Positions 52,919-63,000 of a DNA stretch of 64,000 nt are shown piece after piece. Where the stretch lies: assembly GCA_019359325.1 (NCBI GenBank), contig JAHHHN010000029.1, forward strand, positions 1-64,000, read 5' to 3'. Within the stretch, counting starts at the first letter, position 1, and each line of letters begins with the position of its first letter. Below the pieces are notes generated by a model, which did no database searches, had not been told where the DNA came from, and saw only the letters and a list, made by a program, of their open reading frames with translations. The position numbers were made by a program, and so were the translations under genes. The stretch comes from Mojavia pulchra JT2-VF2. GTDB taxonomy: Bacteria > Cyanobacteriota > Cyanobacteriia > Cyanobacteriales > Nostocaceae.

Positions 52919-55900
52919 ATGAAATATCAGGTTGGTGGTAGTCTCCCTAGCGATGATCCGAGTTATGTTATCCGTCAGGCGGACAAACAACTCTATGCTG
53001 AACTCAAGGCTGGTAATTTTTGCTATGTCTTTAATTCTCGCCAAATGGGAAAATCATCTCTACTACATCGGACAAATTTTCATCTGACAAAAGAAGGTCA
53101 TTGCTGTATTTATATAGATGTCACACGCTTGGGGAGTGAGGATACAACAACTGAACAATGGTACAAAGGAATTATTATCAGTCTGTTTTACGGCTTAAAT
53201 TTAAACCACCAAGTCAATTTTAAACAATGGTGGGAGAGGCAAGCAGGTCTTTCGTCTATACAAAAACTAAATCAGTTTTTAGAAGAAATTTTACTATCCC
53301 AAAAATCAAGTGAGCGGATATTTATTTTTATTGATGAAATTGATAGTTTGTTGAGCTTAAGTTTTTCAGTAAGCGACTTTTTTGCCTGGATTCGTTATTG
53401 TTACAACCAAAGAGCGAATGACGCAAAATTTCACCGCTTAGGATTTGCCCTGTTTGGTGTAGCTAGTCCATCGGATTTAATCGCTGACAAACGCCGCACG
53501 CCTTTTAATATTGGTACGGCAATTCAATTGCACGGTTTTACATTTGATGAAGCTGCACCATTACTTAAAGGCTTAGAAGAAGTAGTTAACCAACCGCAAG
53601 CAGTATTACAAAATATTATTGACTGGACAGGCGGGCAACCTTTTTTGACGCAAAAACTCTGTCAGTTAGTTGTGCAAATTGCCCAAGAAACACCAAACCG
53701 ACAAATTAATTTACCGCCAGCCACAGCAGGGTATTGGGTAGAACAACTAGTAAAAAAGCAGATTATTCAGCATTGGGAAGCCAAAGATGAACCCGAACAT
53801 CTTCGCACAATTCGCGATCGCTTGTTATTCAACGAACAACGAGCCGGAAGATTATTAGGAATTTATCAGCAGGTGTTGCAAGCCCAAGGAAGTAATCTAC
53901 CTGTAGCAGTAGATGACACTCAAGAACAAAAAGAACTGTTGTTATCTGGTTTAGTTGAGAGACACCAAGGCTATCTCAAAATTAAAAATCCGATTTATCG
54001 CCTTGTTTTCAATGAGCAATGGGTGAGAAGACAATTAGACAATCTCCGCCCTTACTCGCAACTGTTCAATGCTTGGGTAGCATCCGGTTATCAAGATGAG
54101 TCACGTTTACTGCGGGGACAAGCGCTTAAAGATGCACAAAATTGGTCACAGGGCAAAAGTCTGAGCGATTTAGATTACAAGTTTTTCGTCGCCAGTGTCG
54201 AATACGAACAACGCGAAATTCAAACGGCATTTGAAGCAGCACGGACACAACAAGTAGAAGCAAGACTAGCACAAGAGAAACAAACGGCTTCACTGCAAAA
54301 ATTTCTACTCGTCATTGGGGGTATTGCCTTACTAGTCTCTAGTAGTTTGGGGGTTGGAACTTTCATTTTGTACCGCCAAGCCAAAACAAGCGAAATTGCC
54401 GCCAAAAATAGTGAAATTCGAGCGTTAATTTCTTCTTCCGAAGGGCTATTTGCTTCAAATCGCCGATTGGATGCACTGATAGAAGCGATTAAAGCCAAAC
54501 ATAGGCTGCAAAAGCTCAGTACACCAAACACAAATATAGAGCAACGAGTAGAAAATGTACTACAGCAAGCAGTTTATGGTGCAGATGAATACAATCGTTT
54601 TGCCGGCCATACAGCAGCTGTGATGGCAGTCGATGTTAGCCCTGATAGTTCTGTGATTGCTTCAGCCAGTATGGATAGAACAATCAAACTTTGGCAACGT
54701 GACGGTAAAGAAATTGCTACTCTCAAAGGTCATCAGGGAGCAGTGAGATCAGTTAAATTTAGCCCAGATGGTCGCATACTTGCATCAGGGAGTGAGGATG
54801 GTACTGTTAAACTTTGGCAGCACAATTCCAAAGACGCATCCTGGCGTATTTTGAGAACATTTAAAGGTCATACTGCTTCAGTCTGGGGAGTAGCGTTTAG
54901 TCGTGATAATCAAACTATTGCCTCGGCTGGTTGGGACACAACGGTGAGAGTCTGGAAGCCAGACGGCACTGTGCTAAGAACTTTTCAAGGATATAAAGCT
55001 GGGTTTTTGGGAGTTGCTTTTAGTCCTGACAGTCAAACCCTGGCAGCTACCAATATAGACGGGACAATAAAACTTTGGAGACAAAATACCTCCGGCTGGC
55101 AGGATGCCAAAACCCTAAAACCTCTTCAAGGACATACAGCTTGGGTGATGGGAGTAGCTTTTAGTCCTGATGGCCAGACCATTGCTTCAGCGAGTGAAGA
55201 TGCAACTGTCAAACTTTGGCAACGAAATAGTACAGATAGCAGTTATCGCCTTGATAAAACTCTTAAAGGTCATAGTGCGGGAGTTTCGAGAGTAGCATTT
55301 AGTCGGGATGGTCAGACGATTGCTTCCGCTAGTCTCGACAAAACCATAAAAGTTTGGAACATTGATGGCACAGAACAAAGAACACTCAAAGGACATAGTG
55401 CATCTGTTTGGGCAGTGGCTTTTAGTCCTGACGGCAGCTTTATAGCGTCGGCGGGTGCAGAAAACCTTGTGAGACTCTGGCAAAGTGAAAATCCATTTCA
55501 AAAGCGTGTTATTGCCCATAGAGGCGGAATTTGGTCAATAGCGATTGCTTCTGACAGTTCTACCATTGCCACAGCCAGCCACGAAAATACGGTTAAATTT
55601 TGGAGTTGTGGAGGCAAATTACAGGACACTTGGACACAAAAAAGCTCAGTCTCTGAGGTTTCTTTCAGTGAAGATAATCAGTTAATTGCTCTTCCTGGTA
55701 AGGATGAGACAATAAAACTCAAACGACGAGATGGTAAGTTAATTGCTAGTTACAAAAACCCTGATAGCAAAATGACAGGAGCCCTGTTGAGTCCTGATGG
55801 TCGAGCGATCGCTATTGCTAATATTGATAATAATGTCTTGGTATGGCACAGAAATCGCCCTGCACCACAGATTCTTCAAGGACATCAAGCCGAAATCTGG

Positions 55901-56452
55901 GAAGTTGCATTTAGCCCCGATAGCCGACTGGTTGCCTCAGCCAGTGGCGATGGTACTGTGAAGTTATGGACGCTAGAGGGAAAGTTACTCAAAACCTTTG
56001 TCGGACATTCGGCGGCAGTATGGGTAGTCGGCTTTAGTTCTGACAGTAAGATGGTGGCTTCTGGAAGCGGCGACAATACTGTTAAGTTGTGGACACTTGA
56101 GGGCAAGTTGCTGCAAACTTTTAAAGGTCACACAGCTGCGATTTGGGGGATAGCCTTTAGTCCCGACGGTAAAATACTGGCTTCTGGGAGTGGCGATGGA
56201 ACTGTCAAGCTTTGGAAACTAGATGGTACAGAAATTACAACTCTCACTGGACATACCGCAGCTATTAGAAAAATTGCTATCAGCCGCGATGGAATAATTC
56301 TGGCTTCTGGTGGTGATGACAATACACTGATTCTGTGGAATTTACCACAAATTCTCAAATTAGATGCACTGGCTTATGGTTGCAGTTTGGTGCATGATTA
56401 TTTGAAAACTAACACAGCTTTGGAAAATGGCGATCGCCTCCTATGTGGCTAG
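52919..56452 (+). CDS. AAA-like NTPase fused to 14 WD40 repeats
   Basis: An 1177-residue protein. The N-terminal AAA-like ATPase (about 1-390) opens [20 protein letters not shown], has the P-loop [11 protein letters not shown] (about 37) and Walker [14 protein letters not shown] (about 137). One transmembrane helix follows ([23 protein letters not shown], about 462-484). From about 560 to 1145 there are 14 WD40 units (GH...FSPDG...IASAS.D.TVKLW), enough for two seven-bladed propellers. Units 9 and 10 have lost the GH motif. These proteins are plentiful in Nostoc and are thought to be signalling scaffolds or sensors. The ATPase is related to the gene at 50908. Confidence 0.9.
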   Translation: MKYQVGGSLPSDDPSYVIRQADKQLYAELKAGNFCYVFNSRQMGKSSLLHRTNFHLTKEGHCCIYIDVTRLGSEDTTTEQWYKGIIISLFYGLNLNHQVNFKQWWERQAGLSSIQKLNQFLEEILLSQKSSERIFIFIDEIDSLLSLSFSVSDFFAWIRYCYNQRANDAKFHRLGFALFGVASPSDLIADKRRTPFNIGTAIQLHGFTFDEAAPLLKGLEEVVNQPQAVLQNIIDWTGGQPFLTQKLCQLVVQIAQETPNRQINLPPATAGYWVEQLVKKQIIQHWEAKDEPEHLRTIRDRLLFNEQRAGRLLGIYQQVLQAQGSNLPVAVDDTQEQKELLLSGLVERHQGYLKIKNPIYRLVFNEQWVRRQLDNLRPYSQLFNAWVASGYQDESRLLRGQALKDAQNWSQGKSLSDLDYKFFVASVEYEQREIQTAFEAARTQQVEARLAQEKQTASLQKFLLVIGGIALLVSSSLGVGTFILYRQAKTSEIAAKNSEIRALISSSEGLFASNRRLDALIEAIKAKHRLQKLSTPNTNIEQRVENVLQQAVYGADEYNRFAGHTAAVMAVDVSPDSSVIASASMDRTIKLWQRDGKEIATLKGHQGAVRSVKFSPDGRILASGSEDGTVKLWQHNSKDASWRILRTFKGHTASVWGVAFSRDNQTIASAGWDTTVRVWKPDGTVLRTFQGYKAGFLGVAFSPDSQTLAATNIDGTIKLWRQNTSGWQDAKTLKPLQGHTAWVMGVAFSPDGQTIASASEDATVKLWQRNSTDSSYRLDKTLKGHSAGVSRVAFSRDGQTIASASLDKTIKVWNIDGTEQRTLKGHSASVWAVAFSPDGSFIASAGAENLVRLWQSENPFQKRVIAHRGGIWSIAIASDSSTIATASHENTVKFWSCGGKLQDTWTQKSSVSEVSFSEDNQLIALPGKDETIKLKRRDGKLIASYKNPDSKMTGALLSPDGRAIAIANIDNNVLVWHRNRPAPQILQGHQAEIWEVAFSPDSRLVASASGDGTVKLWTLEGKLLKTFVGHSAAVWVVGFSSDSKMVASGSGDNTVKLWTLEGKLLQTFKGHTAAIWGIAFSPDGKILASGSGDGTVKLWKLDGTEITTLTGHTAAIRKIAISRDGIILASGGDDNTLILWNLPQILKLDALAYGCSLVHDYLKTNTALENGDRLLCG

Positions 56453-56466
56453 CCAATTTACAAGAA

Positions 56467-56774
56467 CTCTTGCAAAAGTGTTTTGTGGTATAATTAAGGG
56501 TTTGGCAATTTGCAATTAGGAAACTTAATTAGCAGTGAAAATAGAGAAAGCTAAACAGCTTACTGCGAGAAAATTTAAGCGCATGAGTGGAGTAAGCCGT
56601 CAAACCTTTGATTCTATGGTTGATGTAGTTAAAGCTGATGAAAAAAAGAAAAAAAAGCCAGGTCGCCGTCCTAAACTAATTATTGAAGACCAAGTTTTAA
56701 TGGTTCTTCAATATTGGAGAGAATACCGCACTTATTATCATATTGGGTTAGATTGGGGGCTGTCAGAATCGTAA
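56467..56774 (+). pseudogene. IS5-family transposase, 5' remnant with left end
   Basis: Left-end-like sequence CTCTTGCAAAAGT (56467-56479), then a GTG-started frame at 56535 with the IS5-type N-terminus (KAKQLTARKFKRMSGVSRQTF, then LIIEDQVLMVLQYWREYRTYYHIGLDWG). It stops after 79 codons where the catalytic part should follow, so most of the element is lost. Confidence 0.78.
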
Positions 56775-56784
56775 GGATTCAGGT

Positions 56785-57015
56785 CTAATATTGCGGAAGC
56801 AAAGAAGGACGAGACAGATAATTATTAGAATCAGCAATTAGAGCTTGTGTAAAAAAATCAATCACAGACCGACCTTGACGGCGACAAGTCTGCACCACAG
56901 TCAACAAATTGGCAGTGTGTTGAAACCGTGCCATCGAACGGGAGCCACCACTAACTTTACGTTTTGTCACAGCCAAACGAAGAGAGCGTTCGGCTTGATT
57001 GTTATCTCTAGTTCC
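56785..57015 (-). pseudogene. IS66-family transposase, 3' remnant
   Basis: About 75 codons of the C-terminal end: RDNNQAERSLRLAVTKRKV and GGSRSMARFQHTANLLTVVQ, the most conserved tail of IS66 TnpC. The remainder is missing. The left junction with the ISAs1 remnant is near 57016 and cannot be set exactly. Confidence 0.72.
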
Positions 57016-57900
57016 CGTACAGACTCCACCATACCTATGCTATTTAATTTTGCCCAAACTAAATCTGGGTCAAGCTTTTCTTGGATATTAGATAACATTA
57101 GATAATGACGAATTTCGTGGCGACCATGACCAAATTCTTTTGTTTTATACTTGCTATGCTTTAATCCTTGGAAACCTGCTCTTATCTCTTCATCGATTAG
57201 TTTTTCTACTTCATCATAAAGATTTCCTTGATTCTTTTTTAAGGTAATTACATAGTCTGCATCTTGCTGGACGATTAACTTCACAATATTTTTTTGACAG
57301 CCTATTGCATCTATTGTCACAATACATCCAGACAGTTCTAGCACCTTTAATAACTCTGGGATTGCTGTAATTTCATTTGAGTTAGAATCTACTTTTACCT
57401 GACCTAATACCAATCTATTTGTCGTTGCCCAGGCACTAACTATTTCAATCGCACTTTGCCCGGATGCTTTATCGTTAGAACCACATAAAGTTTTCCCATC
57501 AATTGCTACTATCTCCACTGATGTCACCTTCTGTATTGATCTCATCCATGACAGAAAACATTCTTGGAACTGTTGGGGGTTTAACTGTGCAAAGACTCGC
57601 ACAAAGGTGAGGCAGCGCCGTGCGGGGGTTCCCCCCCGTTGAGGCGACTGCCGTATCGTGTGACGGAATACCGTTTGGTAACTCCAAAAACGTTTTTAAC
57701 CATTCATATTTCGTGCAGCCATATAGTTCAATTGCCACCCAACGAGGAAGCTCCACAGATCACTGCACACAAAGCAATGGTTAAAATGTCAATCAATTTA
57801 TGTCGTTTTGTACGATCTATTCGTGGGTCTGACATCTCAGCAAAATGGTCAGCAATTGTAATTTTGGGTTTGAGCTTCACGCAAACTGGGGCAATATGAC
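57016..57900 (-). pseudogene. ISAs1-family transposase, broken three ways
   Basis: Translated pieces in order: ITIADHFAEMSDPRIDRTKR, HKLIDILTIALCAVICGA, a frameshift near 57750, RWVAIELYGCTKYEWLKTFL, ELPNGIPSHDT, a 46-base foreign insert, FVRVFAQLNPQQFQECFLSW, VEIVAIDGKTLCGSNDKASG, and so on to LNSIGMVES. The C-terminal end is replaced by IS66 sequence. DDE motifs in AIDGK and TIDAIGCQ are kept, but the gene is dead. Confidence 0.82.
57607..57652. repeat. 46-base dispersed repeat inserted in the ISAs1 transposase
   Basis: The insert (starting GTGAGGCAGCGCCGTGCGGG and ending GAGGCGACTGCC) has a GGGGG/CCCCC hairpin core. The transposase reads HDT before it and FVRVF after it without loss, so it is a clean insertion. 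It has the form of the GAGGCAG...CGACTGCC small repeats scattered in Nostoc genomes. Confidence 0.78.
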
Positions 57901-58061
57901 TATTTTTACAATGACTTTACCATCAAAGCCTCATTGCTCAACCTCTATACCATCAGCGATTGCCTCCGGCACTGCGCTTTAGCGCAATCGCTGCCTTTAT
58001 CTCTCCTTAAGTAATTATGTACTATATTTAGATGCGTTCGCCCTGGGAGGTAGCTGGGGTG

Positions 58062-58108
58062 GCAGGGGGAGAAAAAGCTTTTTGTCAAATAGTTCTCTCT
58101 CCCCCTGC
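58062..58108. repeat. GCAGGGGGAGA palindromic repeat
   Basis: GCAGGGGGAGA (58062-58072) pairs with TCTCCCCCTGC (58098-58108). It is related in composition to the repeat inserted in CyRepA1. The gap 57901-58191 holds no gene. Confidence 0.6.
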
Positions 58109-58191
58109 GATAAGATTGCTGCACCTCTCAAGAAAGCTCGACCTACACCACAAAATTGGGTTGGTAAACCACTAGCCCTCAGTCCAGCTTG

Positions 58192-58731
58192 TTACGGGTT
58201 GTGTGTAACCGTGACAGGGAACTGTTGGAGCTGGGCGACGACCTGATCCGGCGCACCCACAGGCGCGAGGTCAACGGGTGCTTGCAACTGGTAAACCTCA
58301 CCTTGCGGTGGAAACCGCATTAGGTTGTTGTTGATCAGTGCAGCTGTCTTAGTGTTAGACAGCACTAAGGGCGGGCCGCCTCCAGGTGGCTTCTCGATGG
58401 TTGCAGTGAAATCCAGAAACATTGTCTGCCGGAAGGTCGGCGGGAGAGTCTTGATGAGTTCGAGCAGACTGAGTGGTGTTACGTCAATATCGCTCTGACT
58501 GATGGTAACTCTACCCAGCACAGGACTATCAGCCGAGACCTCGTGACCGATAATCCTTAGCCTGACACCGCCGAGACCTTCTCTGAGGTTCCCCTCTACT
58601 CGCACGGTGATCCCGCCCTTGAAGTCCAGCGTAATTAGCCCCAAGACATTTACTTGTAGGGGTACGTTGACCGCATAGCAACTGCACGGTATTTCCAAGC
58701 CGATCGCCGGCAAAAGTCCACCTAGCATCAT
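58192..58731 (-). CDS. Hypothetical protein near the polyketide locus
   Basis: A 179-residue protein. The start is the ATG at 58731 (MMLGGLLPAIGLEIPCSCYAV), behind GGAGG at eight bases. No family was recognised. It is mostly beta-rich with a Gly/Val pattern (LGLITLDFKGGITVRVEGNL) and a Pro-rich C-terminal part. Its codon use is clearly more GC-rich than its neighbours (for example TTGCAACTGG, CGGCGCACCC), which suggests acquisition from elsewhere. It reads in the direction of the thioesterase gene, 145 bases away, and may or may not belong to that operon. Confidence 0.55.
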   Translation of the reverse strand: MMLGGLLPAIGLEIPCSCYAVNVPLQVNVLGLITLDFKGGITVRVEGNLREGLGGVRLRIIGHEVSADSPVLGRVTISQSDIDVTPLSLLELIKTLPPTFRQTMFLDFTATIEKPPGGGPPLVLSNTKTAALINNNLMRFPPQGEVYQLQAPVDLAPVGAPDQVVAQLQQFPVTVTHNP

Positions 58732-58875
58732 AATGTTAACCTCCATTTTTATCATCTGAATCTGGGAATCATAACCGCAGAGAGCGATTTAGTATATATC
58801 CCTAGTGAATTTAGTACTCGACCAACCCAAAATTTCTGGGTGAAGGCAAGTAGGGGAAGTTGGGAAAGCTGAGTG

Positions 58876-59334
58876 CTACCCCAGCACCCCCTGCTTACCA
58901 CTACCCATCCTGGTGTCGGCATAAGGCTGTAAAGCTTCCCTCAGTGCTGCTGGCACAGGTGTTGGCAGCATTCGCTCTCCTTCTCGTCTCATGCAGGCTA
59001 TTTGCTGCTCCCCACAAGCGATCAATTCTTCGTTACCATTTGTCAATCTCCAATACTCAAACAGCATTGTGACTCGATTTTGGATCAGTTCTTTCAGACG
59101 CATACGGATGGCGATGGTATCGAAGGCATAAAGTTCGACAAAATACTCACAGGACACCCGAACAGTTGCCAAGGCTAGACCTTGGGATAGCTCTGCCAAA
59201 ACTGTAGGGGCATAATCCCTGAGAAACATCTCACGACAACGACCCTGCCATTTCAAGTGGTTGACATAATACACATTACCGACGAGGTTTGTTTCTTCAA
59301 AACCCACAATATGTACATATTCATATGCTTTCAT
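58876..59334 (-). CDS. Enediyne-type (CalE7-like) hotdog thioesterase
   Basis: A 152-residue hotdog-fold thioesterase. The opening YEYVHIVGFEETNLVGNVYY, then VNHLKWQGRCREMFL, is the signature of the thioesterases paired with enediyne polyketide synthases (CalE7/SgcE10 group), which release the polyene from the ACP without a catalytic acid. It follows the membrane protein gene by 49 bases and the PKS by about 700 bases, on the same strand. Its presence strongly supports the enediyne reading of the PKS. Confidence 0.88.
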   Translation of the reverse strand: MKAYEYVHIVGFEETNLVGNVYYVNHLKWQGRCREMFLRDYAPTVLAELSQGLALATVRVSCEYFVELYAFDTIAIRMRLKELIQNRVTMLFEYWRLTNGNEELIACGEQQIACMRREGERMLPTPVPAALREALQPYADTRMGSGKQGVLG

Positions 59335-59383
59335 TTGCTCTCCTTGAACATTAAGTTTTTAATACCAAATGTATAAATGGTGA

Positions 59384-59980
59384 CTAACGAACTTCAACAT
59401 CATTGGCTGGAGGGAAACGATGGTAGCGCAGGGCGATCAACATCGGTATCAGCACGATGAGGTTGTAGAAAAGATGTAGTTCGATTCGAGGCAGCCAGGG
59501 TTGTCCAGTAAAGGGAAGGACACTAAAGTATTGAGCAACGATCTGGGCAATACTGACTGGCGCGGCAAATTTATATAAGTTGTTATGGATTAGTGACTGA
59601 CCTAATAATAAGGCGTGTTCAATGTGATGCCAGAACTGAATGGCAAAGGCAATATTCCACCAGAAAAGTGCCTGTCCAATGGTGATTGCTGGACGCAACA
59701 ATGCTAAACCCAGGAGCATAAACAGGGCGTGACCGTAGTGCAACCACTCTGAATGCACCAAAGAGGGATAAAATAGTCCGAGTACTCCAAGACATTGGGG
59801 TCTGGGCCAATGCAATACCCAAAGCTGAAATCCCTGGAACAAATGTTCAGACAAATGAACGAGGATAATAAGCATAAAAATCTGCATGGCTCGTTTATGC
59901 CAACGTCCATTCAAGGCATGGATCAGAGATTGAAAAATTACTGGTGTAGAGCTTCTTGGAAAACTTCTGGTATTTGTCAT
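59384..59980 (-). CDS. His-rich multi-pass membrane protein of the polyketide operon
   Basis: A 198-residue protein with about five transmembrane helices (MQIFMLIILVHLSEHLFQGF, LFMLLGLALLRPAITIGQAL, LFYNLIVLIPMLIAL and others). Histidine clusters lie at membrane borders (HLSEHLF, HSEWLHYGHA, FWHHIEHALL), reminiscent of di-iron membrane oxidases or desaturases, though no family was recognised. It is encoded directly downstream of the PKS (28 bases) and upstream of the thioesterase, so a role in processing or handling the polyene is likely, by context only. Confidence 0.68.
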   Translation of the reverse strand: MTNTRSFPRSSTPVIFQSLIHALNGRWHKRAMQIFMLIILVHLSEHLFQGFQLWVLHWPRPQCLGVLGLFYPSLVHSEWLHYGHALFMLLGLALLRPAITIGQALFWWNIAFAIQFWHHIEHALLLGQSLIHNNLYKFAAPVSIAQIVAQYFSVLPFTGQPWLPRIELHLFYNLIVLIPMLIALRYHRFPPANDVEVR

Positions 59981-60008
59981 AGCAAGCCTCGTGTGGTTTA
60001 ACTGAGAA

Positions 60009-63000
60009 TTATTGTTTCTTAAGAAGCACAGTAAAAACTAGTTTGTGGGCAAAGGACTGCACAGATATGTCAAAGGTGGAGATCAAGAAATCTCCTGATT
60101 GAAGCAAAACTTCATCGCCACTAATGGCTAAATTAGCGAGAATCAGGGGTGCATTCTCTATAGCACCAGCCTTCTTAAGACACTCAATTGCTGTCCAAAT
60201 CCGAGTCGCAGCAGTATTTTGGTCTTCTTTCCTTTCCTGATGAATAATTTCTGCTATTTTGAATCTCTCTGTCCCAAGTAGGTCTTGCCAAACTGAAACA
60301 GGACGGGGAACTACGGGTTCAACATCACAGCCAATTGCACCTTTGCTGGCAATAGCTATGGTCAAAGGTTCGGCATGGGACACAGAAACTTGCTGGCAGC
60401 CTAATACGAATGGCTTGCCATCTGCTCGCCGCCAAATTGGTACTTTTGACCCAATTGCTTGTTGAATGGCGCGATCGCTGCGTACTCGTCTTTCTACATT
60501 GGAATCGCAATCAACTATAACAGCAATATCTGCTGAAGGAAAGCGTTCTCGAATTCGTCGTTCCAGATAGGGGCCTAGCAATGATTCTACCCAAGGATTT
60601 TTCGCTGGTGATGACTGAATCACTTTTAGCTGTAATCCCTGCCAGCGTTCTAGAATTTGACCTGAGCGATCAAAAATTTCTAGGTCGTAAATAAAGGTGT
60701 TGCCATCGTGCGATCGCTCTTTGGCATAGACAAACTGTGGCTCTGTACTGGAAAGACTACTCAATTCCAATCGTTCGACAGCAGTTGGCAAAATTGTTGC
60801 CTGGGGAATGCACGCTTGTAAAGCATGGACGGCTGCATCTCGTGCTGCTGGATTGCCCAAAACCAGTTGTGCGGGTAAATAAGAGCTAAACCAATTACTA
60901 CCTCGATCTGGTGCAATTTCAGCCAGACACTCTTTCGCTCTCAGTTGCCGATAACTAGACAATCGCTGAAATCGCCCTTGATGGAATAATATTTTCCCAT
61001 AAAGGTCGCGCTGTGGATTCAGCGAAACAGAATCGGCGACAGATTCTAAATTCGGTGCATGGGTGGATAGTTGACCGATCTCTGACCCTTGTTTGCCAAA
61101 CCAACAGGTAGCTCGGAAGTGATCTACCGCAAATGCAGTCTGCTCGCTTCTGAGTGTAACTTCAATGTGTCCCGGCTCATGCATCAAGGCAGCAATCTGA
61201 ATTTTTAAAGGTGTGGATTCGGCAACAATAACAGGGCGATCAAACTTTACCTGCTCAAATACGGGTAGTTGCTCTGTTTTTGCCAATGCCATAGCTACCT
61301 GTGCCATTGCCTCTAGCCCCAAGACTGCGGGAAACACCCGTTCGCCCTGAAATTGATGGTCATTTAGATAGAGGTCGGTTCCTGTGGATAGGGTAGCATC
61401 AACTATAAGTTCTACACCAGGATAGTAGACTCGTGGCTGTTCTAGAAAACGCAGGAATGGCAGTTCTGGTTGCTCAAGTTGGAGTGTCGGCAGTCCTCCG
61501 AAACGCCCGGTGGCGATCGCACAACCAGCTAATGGCTGAGTCAATAGGTGACGAAGCATGGTAATTCCTTGCTCTGTCGGGATGGGAGTAATCCCCTGCC
61601 GCAACAGAGTATCTATACTGCCCAAACGGGAACCCATTCCTACTTCAGACCAAAGCGACCACTCAATAGCTAGACAGCGACAATGAGGATGATCTGCTTG
61701 CCAGCGTTCTACTAGATGTACTAGCCATTCATTGGCTAGCGCATAGTCTGCTTCACCTGGTAAGCCTGTGCGAGCAATTATCGAACCAAAGGCAATCAAC
61801 AGTTGCAAATTGTCTGGATTAACTGCGACCAGGACATTCTGCAAACCCTGAACTTTAGGAGCAAGGGTGTGAAGAAAATCTTGTTGTTCCAGGTTACTTA
61901 ACAGTTGCGGAACGTTGCGGGCTGCACCGTGCAGAATGGCGGAAATGGAACCGAATGCGGCTTCTGCTATTTGGATGGCCGATTTAACTGCAACTGCATC
62001 AGTAATATCGGTGGCAATGTAACGAAATTCAATCCCCGCAGCAGTCATGCGGTCAAGATTGGTCAACAGTTCAGGATCTTGATCTGGTTGTGATCGCCCC
62101 AATAACACCAACCGCACTCCCGTTTCTGTGGCTAAGGCAAACGCACATTCTGCGGTAATTCCTTTGCCACCACCTGTAACTAGCAACACATCATTTGCTT
62201 TCAGGGGAACAGCAGATGTTTCTAACTGGGGTAAAACTTTGAGTACAGGCTCGTGTCTTTTTCCCAACCGATCATAGTGCGCCTGGGAGTATCCTATTGC
62301 TGCTCTAGCTTCCGCTAAAATCCATTCTACAGCTTGGGGATGATCCATTGGCAGATTAACTACACAAGTTGTCACCTGTGGTGTTTCAAGATAAAGGGTT
62401 CGAGCAAATCCTGCTCCACCTCCACCCTGTTGAACCAGCACAAATCGAGCATTCTCTTGTGCCAACACTGCACTATAGCCTTTTAACAACAAATCGATAT
62501 GAGGAAGCTCCTGTAAAGATGCTGTACCAAGGTTAAATTCAGTAGGAAGACAGACGACTACTCCATTACCTTCAAAATGCTGAAATGCTTGCTGCAAAGG
62601 TTCTGCTAACGGATGAGCGGTAGTTGTAATCACTTTCCAAGATCCAGGCAAGTCAGCAGAAATCTGACAACGAGGCAAGGAACGCTCCACCAGTTCAACT
62701 GTGAATGTCCTTACCCAAGCATCCACACCAGCAGGTAAGCGTTCTTCAATACTGTCAGCTTGCGAACTCGCGAGGCGTAAGAGTTCTCCTAATGCCTGAG
62801 CGACTTCAGCAACCGTGGCATCGGCATAACTAATTGGAGCAATAGGTGGGGCTAGATTGAGCGAGCGCGCTGCTTCGACTACAATTTGGCTAACTGTAAT
62901 TGAATTAAGATGCAGATCGCTCAATAATCGATGCTCGTTTGCGATCGCACTCACAGGAAGTTCTGCTCGTTGTGCAACAAGCTGGCAAACTAATTCTAAT

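Noticed and set aside
57639-57899. Plus-strand 86-residue frame
   Set aside because: It is antisense to the ISAs1 transposase remnant.
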